This document shows positions 6,424-11,747 of a DNA stretch of 11,747 bases, piece by piece; within the stretch, counting starts at the first letter, position 1, and each line of letters opens with the position of its first letter. The notes below the pieces were generated by a model. The model searched no databases and had not been told where the DNA came from. It was given only the letters and a program-made list of their open reading frames with translations. A program made the position numbers and the translations under genes. The stretch lies in contig DHJK01000101.1 of assembly GCA_002404295.1 (NCBI GenBank), positions 1 to 11,747 on the forward strand. The letters are read 5' to 3'. Origin of the DNA: Legionellales bacterium UBA4722. Its GTDB lineage: Bacteria > Pseudomonadota > Gammaproteobacteria > DSM-16500.

Positions 6424-7815
6424 TTATCTTTCCAACCCCACCATATCCTCTGGCTTCACTAACTCCTTAAATTCAATCTCCGTTAAATATCCTAAAGCTA
6501 AGCAAGCCTCTAATAAACTTGTTCCATCATGCCATGCCTTATGCGCAATTTCCGCCGACTTATCATAACCTATCCTCGGCGCCAATGCTGTCACCAGCAT
6601 CAATGAATTATGCACAGACTCATCAATACGTTTTTCATCTGCTTGCAGATCTTCAATACAATATGCTGCAAACATCCGCATCGAATCAGTTAGTATATTA
6701 ATCGAATGCGATAAATTATGAATCATAAGAGGTTTGAAAACATTAAGTTCAAAATTACCTTGCGAACCTGCGATAGTGATCGCAGTATCATTTCCCATGA
6801 CTTGAACACAAACCATTGTTAATGCCTCACATTGCGTTGGATTCACTTTGCCCGGCATAATCGAGGAGCCTGGTTCATTAGCGGGTAAAATCAACTCTCC
6901 TAAACCGCAACGAGGACCGGAGCCTAACCAGCGAATGTCATTCGCGATTTTCATCAAAGCGCAGGCTAGTGTTTTTAAGCCGCCGCTTGCAAACACTACA
7001 GCATCATGAGCTGCTAAAGCAGCAAATTTATTAGGCGCTGTCACAAAAGGAAGGCCTGTTAATCTAGCGATATTGCCTGCAACTAAATTAGCAAATTTAG
7101 GATGAGCGTTAAGCCCTGTCCCAACTGCGGTACCACCCAATGCAAGTTCATACAAATTGGGTAATGTGCTTTCAATATTCTTTAAAGCTGCATCCAACTG
7201 AGCTACATAACCCGAAAATTCTTGGCCTAACGTTAATGGCACGGCATCTTGTAAATGTGTACGACCTACCTTAACTATCTTAGCGAATAAATGTTGTTTT
7301 TTAAGTAAGGCATTACGCAATTCTTTTAACGAGGGAATTAAATGCCTCACTAATAATTCTACAGCTGCGATATGCATCGCAGTGGGAAATGTATCATTGG
7401 ATGATTGCGAATAGTTCACATCATCGTTTGGATGAATAGGGTTTTTACCTCCCCGCTTTTGTCCAGCCATATCAGCGGCACGGTTGGCAATCACTTCATT
7501 CACATTCATATTTGTTTGAGTACCGCTACCCGTTTGCCAAACACTCAGTGGAAATTGATCAAATAATTTGCCTGCAATGATTTCATCCGCTGCAGAGACG
7601 ATGAATTGCATTTTTTCTTTAGAGAGCAAGCCTAGTTCATGGTTGGTAATGGCAGCAGCTTTTTTTAATACGCCAAATGCTTTGATGAGTTCATTGGGCA
7701 TTTTATCGTGTCCGATGGCGAAATGATGGATAGAGCGTTGTGTTTGGGCGCCCCAATAGGCTTCATTGGGTACTTCGATGCTGCCCATGCTATCTGATTC
7801 GGTACGTGTGTTCAT
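6424..7815 (-). CDS. fumC: Class II fumarate hydratase
   Basis: FumC is the iron-independent, oxygen-stable tetrameric fumarase of the TCA cycle, interconverting fumarate and malate. The 463-residue product has all landmark blocks: TGSGTQTNMNVNEVI (95-109), HPNDDVNYSQSSND at 128-141, GRTHLQDA with catalytic H187, and the superfamily signature GSSIMPGKVNP (316-326) with the catalytic serine loop S317-S318. Numbering is almost the same as in the E. coli enzyme. A GTG four codons upstream (7827) is in frame, but it lies within the Shine-Dalgarno AAGGTGAT (7823-7830), so the ATG at 7815 is taken as the start. The first 25 codons contain about ten C-ending ones. pepN lies 165 bp upstream in the same direction and the unknown coiled-coil gene 70 bp downstream. 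Use of an iron-free fumarase would suit oxidative or iron-limited conditions, but that is an inference. Confidence 0.97.
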   Translation of the reverse strand: MNTRTESDSMGSIEVPNEAYWGAQTQRSIHHFAIGHDKMPNELIKAFGVLKKAAAITNHELGLLSKEKMQFIVSAADEIIAGKLFDQFPLSVWQTGSGTQTNMNVNEVIANRAADMAGQKRGGKNPIHPNDDVNYSQSSNDTFPTAMHIAAVELLVRHLIPSLKELRNALLKKQHLFAKIVKVGRTHLQDAVPLTLGQEFSGYVAQLDAALKNIESTLPNLYELALGGTAVGTGLNAHPKFANLVAGNIARLTGLPFVTAPNKFAALAAHDAVVFASGGLKTLACALMKIANDIRWLGSGPRCGLGELILPANEPGSSIMPGKVNPTQCEALTMVCVQVMGNDTAITIAGSQGNFELNVFKPLMIHNLSHSINILTDSMRMFAAYCIEDLQADEKRIDESVHNSLMLVTALAPRIGYDKSAEIAHKAWHDGTSLLEACLALGYLTEIEFKELVKPEDMVGLER

Positions 7816-7822
7816 GTTAATT

Positions 7823-7830
7823 ATCACCTT
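7823..7830 (-). promoter_or_regulatory. fumC Shine-Dalgarno overlapping a false GTG start
   Basis: The minus strand reads AAGGTGAT here, with eight to nine nt before the ATG at 7815. The in-frame GTG at 7827 is the last part of this ribosome-binding sequence and has no binding site of its own. This decides the start in favour of 7815. Confidence 0.75.
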
Positions 7831-7914
7831 GTTTTTTGTAATAACTTTTTATCTCGTCATGTTGCATTGCCGCTAAAAGCCGCTTAATAAGTTCCTTCCC
7901 CCATAAATCGTTAG

Positions 7915-7945
7915 AGCACCTCTCCCCTTGTGGGAGAGGTATGCT
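7915..7945. repeat. Hairpin repeat, copy 2, after pepN
   Basis: The same 23-bp core as copy 1 (ACCTCTCCC-CTTGT-GGGAGAGGT) lies at 7918-7940, in the same plus-strand orientation. It is extended by AGC at 7915-7917 and GCT at 7943-7945. A distal pair, GTTCC at 7891-7895 and GGAAC at 7951-7955, could close a larger structure. The segment CTGAGCAG after the core matches CTAAGCAG after copy 1. The core starts 41 nt past the pepN stop and is 103 nt upstream of fumC. No U-run follows it. Confidence 0.8.
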
Positions 7946-7980
7946 GAGCAGGAACTGAGCGATTGTAATGCTTTTTTACT

Positions 7981-10611
7981 CTATTCTCTAGTCAAAAGAC
8001 TTTTGCTCACTAATTCTCCAACATCGCGAGAAAGAGTCTTGGCGCGTAAAATACCCTCTAATTGCTCCCGCATCAAGTGTTGTCGTTTAGAATCATAACG
8101 TTGCCATTGACTCAAGGGGGTAACCATCCGAGCGGCTATCTGTGGATTGAGGGCATCAAGCTTTCGCACACAATCTGCTAGAAATTGATAACCTTCACCA
8201 TTGGCAACGTGAAAGCGTACTAAATTTCGGTGAGAAAAAGCACCAATCAATGAATAGACTTTATTGGGATTTTTAATATCAAATGCAGGATGTTGCGTGA
8301 GCTTTTTCACTCGGCTTAACGTGTCCGGCAATTTAGAACTTGCTTGCAATGCAAACCATTTATCAATAACCAATGGATCATTTTGCCATTGTTGATAAAA
8401 TTGCGCTAAGGCGCCTTCTTTTTCAGGACAATCAATATTAACCAAGCTACGTAATGCAGCCATGGTATCCGTCATATTTGTTTTTAAAGCAGCTTCAAAT
8501 TGATTCAGCGCGAGTTGCTTATATTTTTCATGATCATCCAAAAGCATCAGATAGGATAAACATAGATTTTTTATGTGTCGTTTAGCAACAGCTTCTAAGG
8601 TAACTTCACGCGCAGCATGACTATCGTGATTTTTTTGGTAGATATCAAAAAGCTGTGCCTGCAGCGGTTGTGTTAACGATTTCAACACAAATTCACGCAC
8701 ATGATGAATCGCTTCTACATCAACTACTGCCATTTGCTCAGACAAATATTTTTCTGATGGAAGCGTTAACATTTCAACGAGCAACAATTTATCGTCTTGC
8801 ATCGTTTCCAATAGATGTTGAAAAACAGCAAGATAATCTGCTGGCAGCACCAATGGTTTATTTGCGCGATAAGTTTGAATCAGGTTTAAAATTAATTTTG
8901 TAGTGTAACGTTGACCCGCTTCCCAACGATTAAATAAATCCGTGTCATGCTTAAATAATAACTGCAACGCACTATCGGAATAATCATAATTGAGTTTAAC
9001 TGGTGCAGAAAACCCTCGAAGCAATGAAGGAATCGGTTTTGAGTTTATATTGGTAAATTGAAATTCTTGCTCAGGCTGTTTAATATGCAATAAATCATGC
9101 ATCAATTCTTTACCAGAAGCATCTAACAACCCCATTTTGACAGGAATATGAAATGGTTTTTTATCTGGTTGCTGAGGTGTTGGCGGACAAGATTGTTTAA
9201 TTTTCAATGTATACGTTTTCTTCTCTGCATCGTAGTGATCGGTGACATCTAAGACAGGTGTTCCTGCTTGGCTATACCACAATCTAAACTGTTTTAAATC
9301 CATCCCTGAAGCATCTTCCATTGACTTCACAAATTCTTCAATGGTGACTGCTTGTCCATCATAACGCTCAAAATACAGATCCATTCCCTTGCGAAAAGCA
9401 GCTTCTCCGATGAGGGTCTGCTGCATGCGGATCACTTCTGCCCCTTTATTATAGATGGTTGAAGTATAGAAATTATTAATTTCAACATACGAATCAGGAC
9501 GAACAGGATGCGCCAATGGGCCTGCATCTTCTGGAAATTGACTAGCACGTAAATCAACTACATCATTAATACGTGCAACAGTAGGAGAGGTTGTATCCGC
9601 AGTAAAACTTTGGTCACGGAAAATAGTGAGCCCCTCTTTCAAACTTAATTGAAACCAATCCCTACAAGTGATGCGATTACCTGTCCAGTTATGGCAGTAT
9701 TCATGCGCAATCACAGATTCAATATTCACATAATCTGTATCCGTTGCGGTTTCAGGCTTTGCTAAAATATATTGCGTATTAAAAATATTTAAGCCTTTAT
9801 TTTCCATGGCGCCCATATTGAAATCGCCTACACCCACAATCATATAAATATCTAAGTCATATTCACGACCAAATTTTTCTTCATCCCAACGCATTGATTT
9901 TTTAACTGCTTGCATGGCGTGCGCGCATTTATCCAAATTGCCATGTTCAACATAAATACGTAATGTCACTCGCCGACCGGATTGAGTCGTAAAAAAATCT
10001 TCCATGCAATCCAGATCACCTGCAACTAATGCAAATAAATAAGAAGGTTTTTTAAAAGGATCCACCCATGTCGCAGAATGCTGGCCGTTGGATAATTCTT
10101 CGCTTGCCACCAAATTTCCATTAGATAGTAAAATGGGGTATCGTTTTTTATCTGCAATAATCTTAGTGGTATACCGCGCCATGACATCTGGGCGATCTAG
10201 AAAATAAGTGATGCGGCGAAATCCTTGTGCCTCGCATTGCGTGCAAAAATTTCCACTTGATTGATATAATCCAATTAGTGCGGTATTTTCTTGAGGTTTA
10301 ATACGTGTTTTAATTTCTAGCGTAAAAGTACTAGGCACGCTAAGAATCGTCAGAGAGGCATCTGTTTTTTGAAATTGTTCTGCGGTTAACTGTTTACCAT
10401 CTAGCGCTATAGAAATAAGCTCTAGCATCTCTCCAGTTAATATTAAATCTGGATTAGATTCTGTAGAAGCTGTATTCGCATTCATAATCAGCTTGCTTGT
10501 AACAATCGTTGCATCTTCACCTAATGCAATTTCAAGGTCTACAGTGTCAATTAAATAAGGGGGGACTTTATATTCGTTTAGATAGATGGTTTTTGTTGCG
10601 GCGTTGTACAT
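7981..10611 (-). CDS. pepN: Aminopeptidase N (M1 zinc metallopeptidase)
   Basis: PepN is the broad-specificity cytoplasmic aminopeptidase that removes N-terminal residues from peptides in the late steps of protein turnover. The 876-residue product is the usual length for the proteobacterial type. The N-terminal beta domain is followed by the catalytic domain with the substrate-anchoring GAMEN at 267-271, the zinc site H303-E-x-x-H307 and E326 eighteen residues later (HEYCHNWTGN...LKEG), and the catalytic tyrosine Y387. All are shifted by +6 from the E. coli residues. The helical C-terminal domain appears complete, ending at ...LLTRE. There is no signal peptide, fitting a cytoplasmic enzyme. 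GAAGGT at 10619-10624 lies seven nt before the ATG. The small secreted-protein gene is 53 bp upstream, with a hairpin between them. Its early codons are C-rich at the wobble position. Confidence 0.97.
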   Translation of the reverse strand: MYNAATKTIYLNEYKVPPYLIDTVDLEIALGEDATIVTSKLIMNANTASTESNPDLILTGEMLELISIALDGKQLTAEQFQKTDASLTILSVPSTFTLEIKTRIKPQENTALIGLYQSSGNFCTQCEAQGFRRITYFLDRPDVMARYTTKIIADKKRYPILLSNGNLVASEELSNGQHSATWVDPFKKPSYLFALVAGDLDCMEDFFTTQSGRRVTLRIYVEHGNLDKCAHAMQAVKKSMRWDEEKFGREYDLDIYMIVGVGDFNMGAMENKGLNIFNTQYILAKPETATDTDYVNIESVIAHEYCHNWTGNRITCRDWFQLSLKEGLTIFRDQSFTADTTSPTVARINDVVDLRASQFPEDAGPLAHPVRPDSYVEINNFYTSTIYNKGAEVIRMQQTLIGEAAFRKGMDLYFERYDGQAVTIEEFVKSMEDASGMDLKQFRLWYSQAGTPVLDVTDHYDAEKKTYTLKIKQSCPPTPQQPDKKPFHIPVKMGLLDASGKELMHDLLHIKQPEQEFQFTNINSKPIPSLLRGFSAPVKLNYDYSDSALQLLFKHDTDLFNRWEAGQRYTTKLILNLIQTYRANKPLVLPADYLAVFQHLLETMQDDKLLLVEMLTLPSEKYLSEQMAVVDVEAIHHVREFVLKSLTQPLQAQLFDIYQKNHDSHAAREVTLEAVAKRHIKNLCLSYLMLLDDHEKYKQLALNQFEAALKTNMTDTMAALRSLVNIDCPEKEGALAQFYQQWQNDPLVIDKWFALQASSKLPDTLSRVKKLTQHPAFDIKNPNKVYSLIGAFSHRNLVRFHVANGEGYQFLADCVRKLDALNPQIAARMVTPLSQWQRYDSKRQHLMREQLEGILRAKTLSRDVGELVSKSLLTRE

Positions 10612-10630
10612 GATGGTTACCTTCAGAGAA

Positions 10631-10654
10631 TATCCCGCGACAACGCGCGGGATA
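10631..10654 (-). terminator. Intercistronic hairpin between secreted-protein gene and pepN
   Basis: A perfect 9-bp G+C-rich stem, TATCCCGCG / CGCGGGATA, with a 6-nt loop lies at 10631-10639 and 10646-10654. It begins 10 nt past the stop of the small secreted-protein gene. Read leftward it is followed by TTCTCTG rather than a U-run, so termination would be partial at best. It more likely limits read-through into pepN or protects the upstream mRNA 3' end. The stem ends 7 nt before the pepN ribosome site. Confidence 0.55.
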
Positions 10655-10664
10655 ACAATACTAA

Positions 10665-10949
10665 TTAATAATTGCTAGATGGTGTGTTGATATCATCCGC
10701 ACTTCCAGTTGCCGTGTCTGGCATTACATCTGCTTGCGGTGCTGGATTTGTTGCTTGTGTATTAGCAGTGGTTGGCATTGTAGCTTCAGGCATTGCAGGT
10801 TCTGCTGGCGCTACAGCTTGTGCTTGTGCTTGAGCCTGTGCTTGCCCCATCTGGTCATTCATCTGCATTCCTGCATCATCAGCAAATGCTGTCGCGCTAA
10901 CCGCCAATGCAGCCATTAATACACCAATCGTAACAAACTTCGTCTTCAT
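10665..10949 (-). CDS. Small secreted Gln/Ala/Pro-rich protein, function unknown
   Basis: I do not recognise this 94-residue protein. It has a clear Sec signal peptide: MKTK, a hydrophobic stretch (residues 5-19), and an A-F-A cleavage site after about residue 23 before DDAG. The mature part, about 71 residues, is low-complexity: a five-fold Gln-Ala repeat (36-45), then Ala/Pro/Thr/Met-rich sequence with acidic residues and no cysteines. It is probably periplasmic or exported and intrinsically disordered. AAGGGA at 10959-10964 lies nine nt before the ATG. It diverges from ubiG across a 79-bp promoter region and is followed by a hairpin and pepN. Its 5' codons favour G and its 3' codons C/T, the reverse of most neighbours. 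It could be an envelope stress or surface protein, but nothing in the sequence shows which. Confidence 0.75.
   Translation of the reverse strand: MKTKFVTIGVLMAALAVSATAFADDAGMQMNDQMGQAQAQAQAQAVAPAEPAMPEATMPTTANTQATNPAPQADVMPDTATGSADDINTPSSNY
10815..10844 (-). repeat. Hexanucleotide repeat coding (Gln-Ala)5
   Basis: On the plus strand the unit GCTTGT recurs as gcttgtgcttgtgcttgagc and on through cttgcc, coding five Gln-Ala pairs at residues 36-45 of the small secreted protein. One unit differs by synonymous changes. The six-base period means copy-number change would lengthen or shorten the tract in frame. Confidence 0.75.
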
Positions 10950-10980
10950 GATTTCAATTCCCTTAAAAATAAATGTAAGA

Positions 10981-11014
10981 TGCTATAATAAACAGAACCG
11001 ATACTAACTAGCAA
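10981..11014. promoter_or_regulatory. Overlapping divergent promoters for ubiG and the secreted protein
   Basis: On the plus strand TGCTATAAT at 10981-10989 is a textbook extended -10 element (TGn plus TATAAT), placing transcription start near 10996 and leaving a leader of about 33 nt before ubiG. A normal -35 is absent, as expected for extended -10 promoters. On the minus strand TATTAT at 10990-10985 overlaps the same bases. It has TTGCTA (11014-11009) 18 nt upstream as a -35 (four of six matches) and serves the small secreted-protein gene. RNA polymerase could occupy only one at a time. Confidence 0.5.
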
Positions 11015-11028
11015 GTGAACTTAAAACC

Positions 11029-11724
11029 ATGAACATTGATCAAACTGAAATTGCAAAATTTGCCAAACTCGCATCGCACTGGTGGGATCCGCAGGGAGAG
11101 CTCAAAACATTACATGATATTAATCCGTTACGCTTAGGATATATCACTGCACAGGTATCTCTAACAGGTAAAAAAGTGCTTGATTTAGGCTGTGGCGGAG
11201 GTATTTTAGCAGAAAGTATGGACCAAAGTGGTGCTATCGTTACGGGTATTGATTTAGGTGAAGAGGCATTAGAAGCAGCCAGATTTCATCAGAAAAATAG
11301 CAATACTCATGTTGATTATTTGCTCATTAGCGCTGAAGAATTTGCTACGACGCATGCTAATCAATTTGATGTTGTTACATGCCTTGAACTCTTGGAACAT
11401 GTGCCAGACCCTGCCTCGATTATCCAGGCTGCGGCAAAATTGGTGAAGCCAGGTGGGTATGTGTTTTTTTCTACCCTTAATAGAAATATCAAATCTTATC
11501 TGTTTGCGATCGTTGGGGCTGAGTATGTGTTGAAAATGTTACCAAAAAATACGCATGATTTTGCTAAGTTTATTCGGCCTAGTGAGCTGGGGGAGTGGGC
11601 GAGGCAGGCGGGGCTTAATGTCAAAGATATGGTGGGGATGAGTTATAATCCTTTTACTAAGGAATATAAATTAGGGGATGATGTGTCGGTTAATTATATG
11701 ATGTGTTTAACTAGCTCTGCTTAA
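11029..11724 (+). CDS. ubiG: Ubiquinone biosynthesis O-methyltransferase
   Basis: UbiG performs both O-methylations of ubiquinone synthesis, using S-adenosylmethionine, at the inner face of the membrane. The 231-residue product is the normal length. It opens with a family-typical FAKLASHWWDPQGE segment. It has SAM motif I VLDLGCGGG (50-58), the acidic ribose-binding D75 in VTGIDLG, E120-L-L-E-H-V at 120-125, and FFSTLNR (146-152). A hydrophobic/basic segment at about 155-182 corresponds to the membrane-associating region known in UbiG. The ribosome site is weak (AAGTGA at 11013-11018). Translation may rely on a short leader from the extended -10 promoter. The gene ends in G-ending codons (11 of 13 around 11576-11614), and its stop codon lies in the outer arm of a hairpin repeat. 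Confidence 0.95.
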   Translation: MNIDQTEIAKFAKLASHWWDPQGELKTLHDINPLRLGYITAQVSLTGKKVLDLGCGGGILAESMDQSGAIVTGIDLGEEALEAARFHQKNSNTHVDYLLISAEEFATTHANQFDVVTCLELLEHVPDPASIIQAAAKLVKPGGYVFFSTLNRNIKSYLFAIVGAEYVLKMLPKNTHDFAKFIRPSELGEWARQAGLNVKDMVGMSYNPFTKEYKLGDDVSVNYMMCLTSSA

Positions 11725-11747
11725 CACACCTCTCCCCTTGTGGGAGA
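11719..11747. repeat. Hairpin repeat, copy 3, cut by the window edge
   Basis: ACCTCTCCCCTTGTGGGAGA at 11728-11747 matches the first 20 of the 23 bases of the core at 1107-1129 and 7918-7940. The window ends before the last three bases. The preceding CTGCTTAA (11717-11724) corresponds to the outer left arm of copy 1 (TTGCTTAG). The core begins four nt after the ubiG stop, and the arm includes the stop codon. Confidence 0.8.

Larger units (their letters stand above)
7816..7980. other. pepN-fumC spacer
   Basis: This 165-bp gap between the pepN stop and the fumC start holds hairpin repeat copy 2 and the fumC ribosome site. No -10/-35 pair on the minus strand is convincing, so I cannot say whether fumC has its own promoter or is read from pepN through the hairpin. 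No small gene is seen. Confidence 0.5.

Noticed and set aside
1107..11747. The three identical 23-bp hairpins as a CRISPR array
   Set aside because: They are thousands of bases apart, with genes between them and no regular spacers or cas genes.

Overview
The window is a stretch of moderately AT-rich bacterial chromosome, about 40% G+C by eye. It carries mostly conserved housekeeping genes plus one unrecognised, probably lineage-specific protein. The protein families (PhhB, SerC, a Kef-type antiporter, class II fumarase, proteobacterial PepN, UbiG) and the interspersed hairpin and REP-like repeats point to a gammaproteobacterium. The A/T-rich codon use and the coiled-coil, acidic, signal-less 557-residue protein would fit the Legionella/Coxiella side (Legionellales), but that placement is an inference from general resemblance.

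Layout. Positions 1-227 are intergenic and hold two degenerate REP-like tails. phhB (228-593, +) overlaps by 14 nt a hotdog-fold acyl-CoA thioesterase gene (580-1053, +). serC (1166-2251, -) converges on this pair, and a hairpin repeat lies between them. serC and a kefB/kefC-type antiporter gene (2367-4349, +) diverge from a shared 115-bp promoter region. The antiporter gene converges on the 557-aa gene of unknown function (4680-6353, -). The 330 bp between those two hold a nested inverted repeat with perfect 53-bp arms. Upstream of the unknown gene, reading leftward, are fumC (6424-7815, -), pepN (7981-10611, -) and a small secreted Gln/Ala-rich protein (10665-10949, -). ubiG (11029-11724, +) diverges from the last of these and ends inside another copy of the hairpin repeat at the window edge.

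How the genes relate. They serve separate pathways: pterin recycling, acyl-CoA hydrolysis, serine/PLP synthesis, K+/H+ exchange, the TCA cycle, peptide turnover and ubiquinone synthesis. I see no multi-gene novel system, phage, integrase, CRISPR array or toxin-antitoxin pair.

The most interesting signals are four. First, the 557-aa coiled-coil/acidic protein, an effector-like candidate. Second, the long nested palindrome beside it. Third, a recurring 23-bp perfect hairpin placed just after stop codons. Fourth, a gradient of synonymous codon choice within genes, with C-ending codons near starts and G-ending codons near stops. The unknown gene and the small secreted gene do not follow that gradient.
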